Of a DNA stretch of 64,000 nucleotides, positions 1-10,860 are shown piece by piece (the first letter of the stretch is position 1; each line of letters begins with the position of its first letter). The DNA lies in the NCBI GenBank assembly GCA_963575745.1, contig CAUYUJ010014325.1:65001-129000 (forward strand), read 5' to 3'. The notes beneath the pieces are model-generated. The model was not told the DNA's origin. It saw nothing but the letters and a program-made list of their open reading frames with translations, and did not search any database. The DNA is from Prorocentrum cordatum. Its lineage: Eukaryota; Sar; Dinophyceae; Prorocentrales; Prorocentraceae. The translations under genes were made by a program, and so were the position numbers.

Positions 1-205
1 ATAATGACGCCAGCGCTGCAGCGGGAGCACGATTCGGAACGAGCGGAGGCGCGGAAATGAAGCCAGCGCTGCAGCGGGAGCACGATTCGGAATGAGCGGA
101 AGCGCGGAAATGAGGCCAGCGCTGCAGCGGGAGCACGATTCGGAACGAGCGGAAGCCCGAAAATAAGGCCAGCGCCACAGCGAGAGCAGCATGTTGAACA
201 AAAGC
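1..205. repeat. 53-bp tandem repeat, about 4 copies
   Basis: The word CCAGCGCTGCAGCGG starts at 10, 63 and 116, and a diverged copy starts at 169, giving an exact 53-bp period. The last copy has decayed. The array runs off the left edge, so its full size is unknown. No coding function is seen. Confidence 0.9.
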
Positions 206-629
206 ACAAGCGAAAACCCAACTCGCCTGTGTGGAAAAAGCATACGCGAGGGGGGGCCGAACACTCCGAGACAGATTCCGCCACAGACTCAGGGTAGAGA
301 GGAGAGCAGCATTCATATGGGGTAATTGTGGAAGGGGAGGGGAGGGGAGAGGGAATAAGGCGGGAGAGGGAGAGGGAGGGGAAGGGGAAGGGGAGGGAGA
401 GGGAAGGGAGGTGGTTCTCGAACTCAGGAGAGGGGCGGGGGGGGGCTTTGAGGGTCGAGGCTCGAGGATCGAGGCACCACGGCCGCCGGGGAGCCACCCG
501 CAGCCGCCCCTCGCCTCGGAGGCGCCCTCTGCGGGCCCGCGCGCCCTGGCAGCGGGCCCCGCCGCCCGCGGGGCCGCCCCGCGGGCGGGCCACGCGGCGA
601 TGGGCACCGCCGTGGGCGGCGCCAGGCTG

Positions 630-630
<1 letters not shown>

Positions 631-697
<67 letters not shown>
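631..697. repeat. (TCG)n microsatellite
   Basis: About 22 uninterrupted TCG units. Confidence 0.95.
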
Positions 698-814
698 TAT
701 CTATTCCTCCCGATCCGCCCTCCCTCGGCTCCTCGTCGTCCTCTCGCTTCCCCCGCCTCCCCACCAACCCCTCTGCCCCTCACCTTCCCCGCCGCCTCGG
801 CCTCTCCCTTGCCG

Positions 815-859
815 TCCTCCTCCTCCTCCTCCTCCTCCTCCTCCTCCTCCTCCTCCTCC
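815..859. repeat. (TCC)n microsatellite
   Basis: About 15 TCC units in a pyrimidine-rich context. Confidence 0.95.
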
Positions 860-992
860 CAATCCTCATCCCCCCGCGAGCACGGGTCCCAGCACCTAAT
901 GCGGGCCGAGATGCCCCCCGCGGTTTGAAGGCGGCTCCCCAGTTGGTAGCCGCAGCGCCGGTTAGCAAAAGCAGCAGTCGGCGCAGCCGCTG

Positions 993-1283
993 GTGGTGCC
1001 ACAGAAGGGCCGCCTCACCGTGGCCTTGCATTCGTGGGTCCTCGCTGACAGAATCGTCGACGCGCTAGTCGAGGACTCCCTTGGTAAGGCCGTCGAGAGC
1101 ATCGACGAGGAGCTGCAAAGGGAACCCCCCGAGCAGACAGACGAGGTGCTGCTGGCGCCGCACGGCGAGAAGAGATGGGTGATGCAGCTGCTGCCAACAG
1201 AGCTCATCAAGAAGATCACCGAGGCGACGTTGCCGGAAGGCGGATGCATCGACGAGGGGCCGCAGCACGAGTCCGCCGAGTAG
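993..1283 (+). CDS. Unrecognised 96-aa reading frame, possibly an exon
   Basis: A short ATG-initiated frame whose translation is acidic and mixed in composition, unlike the repeat-derived frames around it (for example EELQREPPEQTDEV and LLPTELIKKITEATLPEGG). I recognise no family. The frame continues openly upstream of the ATG, so it may be an exon fragment. Nothing nearby suggests a role. Chance openness in GC-rich DNA is a real alternative. Confidence 0.25.
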   Translation: MVPQKGRLTVALHSWVLADRIVDALVEDSLGKAVESIDEELQREPPEQTDEVLLAPHGEKRWVMQLLPTELIKKITEATLPEGGCIDEGPQHESAE

Positions 1284-1744
1284 GACGAGGTGCTGCTGGA
1301 GCCGTAGCCCGTAGCGCGGGAAAGGCGAGGCGCTGCAGATGCCGAACAGGAAGAGTACGTCGAGCAGACACTCGCGGTGTCATTGCCGCGCCCCAGAAAC
1401 CAGGCCGCGAGGGTTGGATATGCTCAGGTCGGGCCTGTCCCCCATACAGGGGGATGTTGGGCGACAAATCAAACATATTTTAAACAAGACTTACAACATG
1501 CCCAAGAATAGTAAACAAATCGTCCCCGGACTATGTGGAGTCCACGTCCGGAAGTGATGTGTTGCTGGAGGTCCGTTGCCCCTTGGCTCACGCCACGAGC
1601 GGGTGCCTCTCTGGGGTCGCCCGCATTCAAGGGGCTCCCGACGCACGCCACGCCCGCGCGCCCTCGGCCGCGCCAGCGCCGCCGCGGCCTGGCCCGGCAC
1701 CAGCGCCACCCGCCGCAGGCGAACCTCGGCGGTCTGCATTGCTT

Positions 1745-1965
1745 ATGGCACGGGGTTGCGGGGTCGCGTGGGTTGCGGGATTCTCCTCCCAGGGGGGGAA
1801 TCACAATGGCGCAGGGTGGCGGGGTCGAGGGGTTGCAGGATTCTCCTTTCTGTGAGGGAATCGAGATGGCACAGGGTCGCGGGGCTGCGGGATTCCATCT
1901 CTCGGAAGAGACCCGAGAGGCCACAGGGTCGCGGGGTTGCGGGATTTTCCCCGATCAGAGCTTGC
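1745..1965. repeat. Degenerate minisatellite of about 60 bp (CAGGGTCGCGGGGTTGCGGG)
   Basis: Three to four copies of a unit containing AGGGTCGCGGGGTTGCGGG followed by ATTCTCC and a G-rich spacer. Diverged units reappear at 2405-2555, beyond two other arrays, so the original array was probably interrupted by their expansion. Confidence 0.75.
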
Positions 1966-2027
1966 CTCTGTAAGGGTCCTAGCGGATTCATATGGTTAGG
2001 TTAGGTTTGCCGCCGATTTTCGACGCA

Positions 2028-2157
2028 CGCCCGGGTGCGCGGGGGTGCCCGGGTGCCCGGGTGCCAGGGTGCCAGGGTGCCTGGGTGCCCGGGTGCCCGG
2101 GCGCCCGTGTGCCCAGGTGCCTGGGTGCCCAGGTGTCCGGGTGCCCAGGTGCCCGGT
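2028..2157. repeat. 8-bp minisatellite GGGTGCCC
   Basis: Imperfect tandem GGGTGCCC/GGGTGCCT units, about 15 copies. Confidence 0.9.
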
Positions 2158-2375
2158 AGCTCTATATAGCCCCATAGACCTATAGCCTTGTAGCCCTATA
2201 ACTCTAATGGCCCTATAGCCTTATAGCTTTATAGCCGTACAGCCCCATAGCCCTATAGCCCTACAGGCCCATAGCCCTATTGCTCAAAAGCCCTATGGCC
2301 CTGTAGCCTTTTAGCCCTCTAACCCATAGCCTTCTAGCCCTATAGCCTTATAGCCCCATAGCCCTTAAGCCTTAA
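2158..2375. repeat. 8-bp minisatellite TATAGCCC
   Basis: Imperfect tandem units of TATAGCCC with indels, about 25 copies. It directly abuts the GGGTGCCC array, so two different 8-mers expanded side by side. Confidence 0.9.
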
Positions 2376-2404
2376 GAGATTATGATTTGGCTTTTCTCCA
2401 GTAT

Positions 2405-2555
2405 CATTGGTTTCGTGGGGAAGAGTCGAGATGTCACAGGGTGGCGGGTTCGTGGTGTTGCGTGTTTTTTTCTTCAGGGAGACTCAAGATGACGCAGATT
2501 TGCGGGGTCGCGGGGTCGCGGAGTTCTATCCCCCTGAGGGAGATTCCTTAGGGTT
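2405..2555. repeat. Second block of the ~60-bp GGGTCGCGGGG minisatellite
   Basis: Two diverged units related to those at 1745-1965 (for example GCGGGGTCGCGGGGTCGCGG near 2498). Confidence 0.6.
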
Positions 2556-3059
2556 TAACGTTGCGGAACAAACCGCCACCACCCAGTTTCAGATGCGCAG
2601 GAGCTGCCCCGATCTCGGCGCGGACCGCTCGCCCAGCGGGCAGCGGCGCCCGCCGACGGGCGACTGCGCCAATGGAGGCCCTGGCCAGTTTCTTGCCGCG
2701 TCGTTTCTGACCGAGGTAGAGCATAGAGGAGCTTTTGGCAGTTTTTTGGGGATCCAGCATCGCCTTTCTTGGCTCGGGCCCATCCAGAATCGAGACGCGC
2801 GGGGGCCCCGCGGGCGACCGCGGGGATGGAAGCCTTCTGGACAGCGCGAGGGGGCCCAGCTTCGGCGCGCCCAGGGTGGAGCCGCTCACGATTGCGGGCA
2901 GACCCCCCCGCCAGAAGCGTCTGCGTGTAGTAGCGGAAGGGGCCCTTGGTCTCCTGGGTCCGCGACGATTTCCCCCCCGCCGCATTTCCCCCGTGACGGG
3001 CGTGACCCATTCGCCAGACGCGCAGCGGACTCTGCCCAGGGGCTGCTGCGCCGACGGAG

Positions 3060-3360
3060 GGTTGGGCCCACCCCATTCTGCGCCGCCCCCGCTCCGGGGC
3101 GACGCAGACGCATGCCCGCGAGGAGTCGCCGCGATTAGTGGCGCCCCCAGTGTTGGAGGGCCCGGTGTGCTTCGTTCCGCGCCACCCCCGCCCATTGACG
3201 ACGCCGACGCATTCTCGCGAGGAGTTGCCGCGATTGGTGGCGCCCCCGGCGGCGGAGGGCCGGGCTTGCTTCGCTCCGCGCCGCCCCCGCCCAGGGACGA
3301 CGCCGACGCATTTTCGCAAGGAGTTGTCGTGGTTGGCGTCGCCCTCAGTGGCTCCAGGGC
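3060..3360. repeat. 99-bp tandem repeat, 3 copies
   Basis: The anchor GACGC-GACGCAT begins at 3101, 3200 and 3299, an exact 99-bp period. The unit is a multiple of three and stays open in several frames on both strands, so long frames across 2548-3860 cannot be taken as genes on length alone. Confidence 0.85.
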
Positions 3361-3654
3361 CGACCGCCGTGGAAGTGAAGGCCAGGCCCCGACGAGACCC
3401 GCCCGCCCGCGGTCGGGAGGGATCAATGCCTCAGCCCCCCCCCGCCCCACGGGCAGCCCTCGGCCCTCGGCAGCCTCAGTCGCCCGGGCGAAGACAGCGC
3501 GCGGCAGCAGCCCACCGCCCGCGCGGCGCGCGGCAGCAGGCAGCGGGACAGAGCTGGAGGCGCGACGCCCCCAGCGCCCGCGGCCCCCCCCCGACGGACG
3601 CTGCCGATCGGCAGCGGTCGCCCGGCGGCGCCGGCCGCCCCCCCGCCGACGCAG

Positions 3655-5460
3655 GTGGGCCAGCAGCAGGCGGCGGCGCGGTCGGACGCAGCAGCCCCCA
3701 GGCCGCCGACGCGCCCAGCAGCAGAACGGGCCGAAGACCGCCTCGACCTGGGCGGGTTGAGAGAGAGACGCGACTCTCAGTGGCGGACAGCCCCCCCCCC
3801 CCCCCCGCCTTCGGAGGCGGGCAGCCGCGCCCCCGCCATTGACGCTGCCAAGAGACACGCATTGAAGGATGCGCAGGCCAGTGTCCTGCAGCAGACCCTC
3901 TCTGCCCTGGCGCTGCTCGCGCGCGGCCCACCAGGCATCGGGGAAACCAGGGCGAGTGTAGCAGCCTTGGATCTGCGGCCCCCGCGCGCCCCCCGTGACT
4001 GGGCGATCGGCTTCTTTTGCGGCTCCAACGCGGGCGCGGGCATGCCGGCCAAGTACTTGGCCGACGCCGAGCTAAACGGGAAGCTAAACGACGGCTCAAG
4101 GTACCCAGAGCAAGCCGCCCGCTTTGCTCGCGATGACAAAGTGACCAACCCAGAGGCCAAAGCTCTCACCCCATCGGATCGTCTCCTACGAGACAGAAGA
4201 TGCAATCCCCTCGGGCCCGAAGGAGGCAGGGGGCCCTTCGCCAAGTTCAAGAAGGACCTCTTCACCGCTGCCGAGCTCACCCACCCTGGCCACGCACGAG
4301 CTTGCCGCAGACCTGGTCGGCCCGCACTGCCCCAACATGCCATTGGGCATCCTGGGCGAAGCAGGCCAGTCCACGGAAGCATCATATCGGTAATGCTGCT
4401 ATTGCGTAGCGGGGGGCGGGCGATCATCTGTGGTGATGAGAACCAGCTCAAGCCCATAGTAATCTCAGACCAGGCTTCCGCGATGGGCATGTCTCTCTCC
4501 GTGCCCAAGCGCTTCCACGATTCCCTCGGAGACAACCCAGCCTTCAATGCACTGCCGGGCCACTGCTGCCCCATGCACCCCAGTGTCTTACAGTGGCCAC
4601 CCCATCGCTTCCACGAAGGAAAGCTGGCATCCAGGCAGAAGGACCTTGTGGCGCAGAAAACAATGATCCAAGGTCTCCCCTGGCGCGCGGCGAGGCCGCT
4701 GACCCAGGCCGACGGCGACAGGGCGCGCCGCGATGAGGGTTTCGTCGACGGGCTGCTCGCCATCGGCACCGGTCGCTTCCGCAAACCCGCCTGGCCAGGG
4801 TGCGCCGGCCGGCGATCGCATGCGCGCGCCCATGGCGCGCGAGATGTCAATCGGGGCTAATTCGGACTTAGCCAGGTGATGCGCCAACTCACGAGAGGCT
4901 GCCGCAGTGCGTGACCTAGTCAAGGCCGCCGGAGTTCACCTCCTGGAGCGCAATAAGCATGTCCTGATATTCTGCGGGCGCAAGACGCAGCGTGTTTGGA
5001 TTTAAAAAGGTTGGCCCATCAGCGCCCAGACCTCCCTGCAAACCTACTGGCAGGACAAGGGCAAGACAATGAGCAAGGACGGGCCCAGCGGAAAAAGCAC
5101 GCCGCCCAGCCCGCGTGGACCCACTCCACCCTGCACCCCGCGACCCAGAAAGAAGGGAGGGGAAGGAAAAGGGCAGGCAGGCAGGAACGTCTGCCACCAG
5201 CCACCAAGCATCCCCAACGGCCTCAACCTCGCCTTCCCTGGTCTCGAGGATCGGTGCCCAAGACTCGAGAAAGGACTCATCGCGGTCGCCACCGTCGACA
5301 GCAGCAAAGGGACGAAGCCGCTCCAGTGATCCTTTGCACGACCCGGGCCAACGAATGCGGCCATTCGGGCTTCATGGACGACCCCCGCACAATCAACGTG
5401 GGCTTCGCGGGCTCAGGAGGGGGTCATCGTGGTCATGAACGGGCACATGTGCAACTCCGC
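3655..5460 (+). pseudogene. Decayed UPF1/DNA2-type superfamily-1 helicase
   Basis: Five helicase landmarks occur in the right order but in two frames. Motif I is GPPGIGET (about 3923-3946; family form GPPGTGKT, so the catalytic Lys is Glu). The GDENQLKPI motif III lies near 4425. MHPSVLQ...RFHEGKL (about 4573-4626) matches the YRMHPxI..FYxGKL segment of UPF1-like enzymes. VATVDSSKGTKPL (about 5284-5325) is motif V. RTINVGFA then AQEGVIVVMNGHM (5386-5450) is motif VI, with a one-base frameshift inside it. Such enzymes unwind RNA or DNA using ATP. The Walker A change and frame breaks argue for a dead copy, though introns could explain some frame changes. The 401-residue frame 3655-4860 holds the first part. 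Confidence 0.7.
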
Positions 5461-5509
5461 CACGGAGCCCCCTGGCGGAGGGGGCGGTGGCCGACGGGCT
5501 ATGGACTGA

Positions 5510-6190
5510 GTGCACGGGCAGCCCTGGAGCCAGGCAGGGGCCTCCGACCCCGCCTGGCTGCAGGGTGGAGCGTTCGAAGACGACGCATCCCCAGAGGAGA
5601 AAGCGTTGAACGAGGCGGGACGGGCGCGGCGAACCCAGGAGAGAAGGCTGCGCAAGATCTGGGACCATCGCGCGCCGGGGTTCGAAACCATGTTCAACAG
5701 CTCGCTCCCGTGCGACTTCACGTGGACATGGCTCGCCGTGGGCGTCCAGGCGGCGCGCGCTGCCCTGCTCATGGACCCAGCGCTGGCCCCAGCCCTACTA
5801 CGTGCGCAGCCTGCCCCCGCGCGTCTATAGCCCAGGAGACGCCCCAGTCGACCTATGCGAGCACTTCCGAAAGCTTGTCAGCCACGGCGACTTCCTGCGC
5901 GACCTGGAGCTCGGCCTGGAAACGACCAACTACGTCTACGCAGCCACGTGGGCATGCCCCCTACAGCTTGCTGGGCTCCCGCTGAGCACCGATGAGCCCA
6001 AAGAAATCCCAGAGGACACATCTCCACCGGAGCCAAGGCGACCCAGGAGCAGCAACAGGTGGGCTCAGAGGCAAGAGTCTTGCATCCCCGTCGGCGCCCG
6101 CCGGCATCCGCCCGCTGTTTAGAGCAAGGCTACTTGCGAATGTACGCGCCGTGAAGGCCGGCCCACCGTCGAGCACCTGCGCGCATTCAT
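5510..6190 (+). pseudogene. Coding-like sequence downstream of the helicase, broken frame
   Basis: Two overlapping frames (5510-5830 and 5802-6122) read as one amphipathic, protein-like stretch if a frame change near 5790 is allowed, with segments such as PEEKALNEAGRARRTQERR and CEHFRKLVSHGDFLRDLEL. It follows helicase motif VI directly and is probably the C-terminal part of the same locus. No family is recognised. An intron or indel may separate the frames. Confidence 0.4.
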
Positions 6191-6240
6191 GCAGCCCCCG
6201 GTCGGCCGCTCAAGTAAGTTCCGAGACGCGATGAAAGGGC

Positions 6241-7065
6241 CCCGACGTATATCCGCTCAGCACCACTTGGGCCACCAATACCCTGGCCCTCATGCTGTCG
6301 CTGGTGGGAACGACCAAACCGCTCCTGTCGCCTTGCGCCAAACCTGGCCCTATCGGCGATGTATTCGAGGCAGCGATGGGCTTCTGCGACCCCATCGGCA
6401 AGGCCCGGCTACCCGCGCGGGACAACTTCTGCAAGGCGCACGGGATGATGAGTCAGGACTTTCGGGCACTGCGTGGCCACATAGAGGCCTTCATCAAGGT
6501 CACAGCGCGCCTGGGCACAGTGGCCCACCACCACGACGTCGCCAAGGAGCAAGCATGCGTGCGCCATCACCTGGACAGGGATGCTGGCGCGCGATTTCCC
6601 GTCGGCAGTGCCCCTGCGAGTCTTGGAGCAGCTTGCGGTGCCAACCGACCTGTCTGCGATGGAGAACGAAGTGCGTGCTTTGCGCGTGCCCGCTCACAGC
6701 ACCTGGCCGGCTCGGACACGGCCGTTCCCCCCGCCTCCCAGACCCCCGCCCGGGCCCAATCCATTGGCAGTGGACGAGCCAGCAACGGGCACGAGCTTCA
6801 CGAACCGCCCCCAACCGGCGCCCTCCCGGGCGTTCCCCTTGACCCGCCCTGCCTGCACCCAGAAGACACCGGGCTTCAACGCGTCCGAAATGCCAAGATA
6901 TGGCGCGACGGGGAAGGCTGCTTCCGAGGACTCCTCGACGCCGAGGTCGACGCCTGGATCAACCCAGACATGCGCAACACCCGAGCAGCCGGTCGCAAGG
7001 CGGCCTACAAGTTGGGAGTATGCTGCCGATGGCACTGCACCACATGCTGGAAGGCCGGAGCGTAA
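6241..7065 (+). CDS. Unrecognised protein fragment in the helicase locus
   Basis: The frame is open upstream of the ATG at 6292 and reads protein-like at first (WATNTLALMLSLVGTTKPL, IGDVFEAAMGFCDPIGKAR, FRALRGHIEAFIKVTARLG). After about 6600 the sensible reading moves to another frame (MLARDFPSAVPLRVLEQLAV), then becomes Pro/Arg-rich. No domain recognised. It may be a further exon of the helicase locus or a separate gene. The overlapping minus-strand frame looks like a shadow. Confidence 0.35.
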   Translation, partial: PDVYPLSTTWATNTLALMLSLVGTTKPLLSPCAKPGPIGDVFEAAMGFCDPIGKARLPARDNFCKAHGMMSQDFRALRGHIEAFIKVTARLGTVAHHHDVAKEQACVRHHLDRDAGARFPVGSAPASLGAACGANRPVCDGERSACFARARSQHLAGSDTAVPPASQTPARAQSIGSGRASNGHELHEPPPTGALPGVPLDPPCLHPEDTGLQRVRNAKIWRDGEGCFRGLLDAEVDAWINPDMRNTRAAGRKAAYKLGVCCRWHCTTCWKAGA

Positions 7066-8848
7066 ATTACCTCCCCCGCTTTCGCTTCCAGGCAAAACCA
7101 TGTCATACCACGCGCCTCTTCGTCAAGCGGCCTGACCATCGCAGGCCGTAGTTTGGCATCGTTTGGTATCTCTTGGAAGCGAGGGTGGTCAAAAGCGAGG
7201 TAGGTTTGTTTTCCCCTTAGATTACAAATGCCGCGGGGAACCGATCCCCGACGGTGCGAAGCTGGTGTAGCATGTGCGCGACCCAGGCCAACAAGATCCC
7301 CCAGACCCCGTGTCCTAGTGCTGAGAGCCCTACCTGCGAGGAGGCAGGCGGCCCTCCCAGACGCCAACGCACCCCGGGAGCGGTATCTCTCGCCGCAGGA
7401 TAGGACAGCGCAGCCCAGCAACAACCGCGCCCCCCCCCCCCCCCAAGCGCACCACATGTGACAGGTTTTAGGCAACAAGCCAGCAAGGACGGATGGGAAA
7501 GCAGGCGCGACCGCTGCCCAGCCACCATCCCGCTCTTTCAATGGCAGGCTGGGCAACGGCCGCTGGGAATGTTCATCTTCCGCCCTGACCCAGCGACCCA
7601 CGACGCCTGGCCAACGACGCGCGGCTTGCCTCCCTTCCAGGACTGGGCGATCGCGTTTTAGTCTACGCGCTGGAACGCCACCCGGTATTGGGAGTGGCTG
7701 ATATCCCAAGCGGAGACTGCGCCCGGCTCTAGCCGGCCACCCCGCCGAAGCGACCTAGGCCGCCCCCGCCCCCCAGTGCCCACAGGGAGCCCGCTCCTGG
7801 ACAAGGCCTCTGCGCTGGCAGGGGGCGCCCACCTCCTCGCAAAGGTCCGCGACCAACAATTTGTGCTGGAGGCGCCCCGCCAGGTAGCGGATCCGCTAGC
7901 CCTCGTCTGCCACAACGACGACAAGGGGAAACAATGATACGACCCATTAGCCAAAGCAGCCGGCGCCTCGGGCACGCCGCGGCCCGATAAACCAGATCAA
8001 GTCAAAGCCGCCATACTTTCTGCATGGAGGCAGCGCGGCAGCGCTGGCCCTTCGAACCACAGCCGCGCCGACGGCCAAGACCGCGCGGCGCGCTCCCCGA
8101 CGCGCGGTCGCGCGCCGTCCCCAGGGTCAGCCAGCCTCGCGCGGCGATCGCGCGACATTGCCCCCAGACCGTGGCCGGCCCACGCCCTGCAGGCCTGCCG
8201 GCCACAGGCCAGCGCGAGCGCGGCCAGCGGGACCACCGCGACCCGCAGCCCAGAAGCACCACCCCCAACCACAGGGGCGACGCCCGCCGGCACTCGCGCT
8301 CGAGGGGGCCCACCCAGCCACCAGCCGGCAGAGGGGCGGAGGTCGGAAGCCCCCAGGGCGCGCAGCGCGACCGCCGCCAACGGAGCAGTGGCAACACGCC
8401 GCCGCCCAGCAGAGAACTGCGGCGAGATGGCTCAGCAGGCCCGGGGAGCCATCACCCTGCGGAGGGCCCCAGCGCAGGCGCAGCGCGCCGCCCTACCCGG
8501 GGCCCCAGGCGCGAGGCCCAGCGCAGGTGGAGCAACGAGCCCCCGCCGCCAAGAGCTGCGCTTCCCCCCAGGCGGCTGGCGCCGCAGGCCCGAGAACTCG
8601 GACTCCGCCCCTGCCCGCCCCGCGCCCCGCCCCAGCCTTGCACCCGCGCGCGGGTGCCGCTGCCTCGCTGGGCGACCCGGGGCGGAGCGACCTGGTGGCC
8701 CCAGCGCAGTTCGCTAGAGCCAACTACGGCCCGGCAATCAACCGGCATTGGATTAGCCACTGCACGCGCCACCTCCGCACTGACAGCGTGGTGCGAGCCG
8801 ACCAAAACTGCGAGTTCCTGAAGGCCTTCCTGAAGAGGACGGCCAGGC
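7066..8848. other. Very GC-rich sequence left of the retroelement, no assignable gene
   Basis: Open frames exist on both strands, but composition (Arg, Pro, Ala, Gly) and mutual overlap mark most as shadows. Plus-strand pieces with protein-like texture are 7458-7661 and about 7700-7940 (YWEWLISQAETAPG, LLAKVRDQQFVLEAPRQVAD) and 8700-8848 (FARANYGPAINRHWISHCTRH). The last runs straight into the LTR at 8854, so the retroelement may have inserted in a gene. Confidence 0.4.
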
Positions 8849-8853
8849 GAGGG
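8849..8853. other. Target-site duplication GAGGG, left copy
   Basis: GAGGG lies just before the 5' LTR and again just after the 3' LTR at 34811-34815. Five bases is the usual Ty1/copia duplication length. Confidence 0.65.
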
Positions 8854-9196
8854 AGTAAATATGCTCCTCTCCGACACATCTTCATGTTGCTTATCATGTC
8901 GCTTGTCTTGCTGCGCACTGTATGATTATGATTGCGGTAACCTTCCGCAGCTGCGTTGTGCTTACAGGAGATAAAAGGAGCGTGCTGGCTTGCACGCGCG
9001 CGCCGAGGGGTCGCCCCCTCGTCGTAGTCGTGTCGTCGGCCGGCCGGCCTCCTCACTTACTATTCCTGGTAGAGTACATGTGCTAACCGGTTACTTGTCT
9101 TATCGATGTCTCATCCCGTGCCCCCTTCCATTGAGCAGAGTGAACATGAGACCTTAATCCCTTTGACATCCTACCCCGATTCTCAGAGGAAAGATG
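8854..9196 (+). repeat. 5' LTR of element 1
   Basis: It aligns without gaps to 34468-34810 (offset 25614). Both start AGTAAAT. The 3' copy ends in ACT, the inverse of AGT, while the 5' copy ends ATG. A TATA-like GATAAAAGG (about 8970) and a small conserved hairpin, TGCGG...CCGCA (about 8933-8949), lie inside. The candidate Gag start codon at 9106 is within the repeat, which is unusual. Confidence 0.85.
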
Positions 9197-10860
9197 GGTT
9201 ATCAGCCGAAACCCGCGCCATAGTCGCTACGGGTATGAGCTATGATGAGACAGATGAAATGCACGTCACTTCGCGAAATGCTGAACTGCCAGTTGTACAA
9301 CGCGACGGACATGAACTACAGGAGAGCGGCCCGGGGCAGGGCCGCCTTCCCTCTTCTAGTATCGCCACTCGGGTCTCTCGGGGTAGAAGTAGTGGAGAGG
9401 TTGTTGATTTGTCGGAAGATGATTCTCCCTCTAGAGCTCCGATCGGTGATCGCGAACAAACCCCAGACCCGCAGAGACGTAATGGCATAACAGCAAGATC
9501 CAGACGAGGAGCGCTCTCGTCTTTGATCGCCGAATCCTCGGAGACGATATGTCCTATCCCGACTGCTACGCAGACAATCGTGCCGGCCGCTGGTCAAGCC
9601 AGTGGGTCGGGAGAAGCTCACGAGTCCACAGGCGTGTACCCCAACGTCCCAGACGGATGGGGAGGCACGAGTGGAACTCTTCCTATCCCAATAGCAATGA
9701 ACGGACAGTTCGGCCAAGATAGTGACGAGCCACTTGATAGAGAGCATGAGATAAACTCCATGGAGGAAGATTTCGAATACGTCAACAAAGGAGTTTCTTT
9801 GAGCCGAGAGTTGTCCTCGATAATGGATGCAGACCACCCCGCCCAAGGCGAGAGGTGTTCCCCAGATGGTTCAGATGTTGATACAAGTGACCTGACGCCT
9901 CAGGCGGTCAAGGCAGATATCGAACATCAATCTCAGGCGAAGCACGATAGGGAGCCCACAGGACGGACTCCTGCACCTCAACTGAAGAAGCAGAGGAACG
10001 AGGATTACGATTTGAACGATTCACCGCTCCAGGGAGGATTGTATCGTTCTGCCGTTGCCTCAGGCGATTGGCAACCCTCGATACCGGCTGTGGTTGAGGA
10101 TGAAGAAATGGTTGAACATCCAGCTTCGTTTAATGAGCTACTAAGACAGGATGAAAGGGATGAGGAGCTTCGAGAGGTGTCAAAACCGCCAGAATGCACA
10201 TGCGCACGTCCTAGATCGAACGCTTCGAGTAGGGGAAGACCCAAGATACCAAGGTCAGGAGCTCGGTCTGCTTCAAGGAGCAACAGTATTATATCCATGC
10301 TTGATGCATGCTGGAACTGGGGCCCCGACTGCACGCCGCAGGCGGAGAGCAGATGCCCGGGGAAAGCCCACAAGCCAGATGGGGCTTGTAGACGTCCAGC
10401 GTGTAAGAACTGCTCGGATGTGTGTCCCAACTGTAGCCATCAATGGTTGTGTGTAGATTGTCTTCCAATGAGAGAGCATAACTGCACATTTCTTCGCATG
10501 CAAGCCATGCAGGATCATGCTAGATTTGTCGAAGCTAAGACTCAGCAGGAGTTCCTGACGCGCGAAGCGCAGAGGGCCGAGAAGGCTCGACTCGATCGAG
10601 AAGACATGACCGCAACCATTGAGGATGTTCGGAAGACGTTCGAGGCTGAAAGACTTGCCCTGGCGAAGGCTGCCAGAGAGCGGGAACAGGAGTTGGTGGA
10701 ACAAGTGCGCCATCAAACCGCGGTCGCTAAGCGGCAAGCGGAGGAAGAAGCCAAGAACCGTTACGCCGAGATGATGGCTTCCGAACGACAGGCCGTTGTA
10801 ACGGCGATGAGTCAACCTGTGCCAAGATCGTTTCCGCTGCTGTTGCGGTGGCTAGAGTAG
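9106..10860 (+). CDS. Element 1 first ORF: acidic protein with Cys-rich finger and coiled coil
   Basis: 584 codons from ATG 9106. Residues 1-390 are polar and probably disordered. Around residues 400-465 lies a Cys/His cluster (CWNWGPDC, then CRRPACKNCSDVCPNC and CVDCLPMREHNC) with B-box or treble-clef spacing, consistent with zinc binding. Residues 470-570 are a charged heptad-rich coiled coil (AQRAEKARLDRED, AAREREQELVEQV). The frame ends at TAG 10858, next to a run of eight G; coiled-coil coding resumes at once in another frame, so the stop is probably an indel artefact of decay. The start lies inside the LTR. Probably a Gag-like or RNP-associated product; no exact family known to me. Confidence 0.6.
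   Translation: MSHPVPPSIEQSEHETLIPLTSYPDSQRKDGLSAETRAIVATGMSYDETDEMHVTSRNAELPVVQRDGHELQESGPGQGRLPSSSIATRVSRGRSSGEVVDLSEDDSPSRAPIGDREQTPDPQRRNGITARSRRGALSSLIAESSETICPIPTATQTIVPAAGQASGSGEAHESTGVYPNVPDGWGGTSGTLPIPIAMNGQFGQDSDEPLDREHEINSMEEDFEYVNKGVSLSRELSSIMDADHPAQGERCSPDGSDVDTSDLTPQAVKADIEHQSQAKHDREPTGRTPAPQLKKQRNEDYDLNDSPLQGGLYRSAVASGDWQPSIPAVVEDEEMVEHPASFNELLRQDERDEELREVSKPPECTCARPRSNASSRGRPKIPRSGARSASRSNSIISMLDACWNWGPDCTPQAESRCPGKAHKPDGACRRPACKNCSDVCPNCSHQWLCVDCLPMREHNCTFLRMQAMQDHARFVEAKTQQEFLTREAQRAEKARLDREDMTATIEDVRKTFEAERLALAKAAREREQELVEQVRHQTAVAKRQAEEEAKNRYAEMMASERQAVVTAMSQPVPRSFPLLLRWLE
9195..9210 (+). other. Candidate primer-binding site
   Basis: TGGGTTATCAGCC directly follows the LTR and resembles TGGTATCAGAGC, the initiator-tRNA-Met primer site of many copia elements, with one extra G and a diverged end. 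The tRNA complementarity was not computed. Confidence 0.4.

Larger units (their letters stand above)
206..992. other. Low-complexity, GC-rich stretch without a recognisable gene
   Basis: It holds a purine-rich tract (about 325-425), a TCG trinucleotide array and a TCC array. Reading frames here translate to poly-Val, poly-Ser, poly-Pro or poly-Glu because of these arrays, so they are not annotated as genes. Confidence 0.7.

Noticed and set aside
1-205. CRISPR-like direct repeats
   Set aside because: The 53-bp units are contiguous with no spacers, and the genome is eukaryotic.
2548-3858. A 436-codon minus-strand frame
   Set aside because: It runs through the 99-bp in-frame tandem repeat and GC-rich sequence, and the plus strand is equally open; composition, not coding, explains it.
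7005-7709. 234-codon minus-strand frame
   Set aside because: Overlaps better plus-strand coding-like pieces and crosses a C homopolymer; reads as a shadow.
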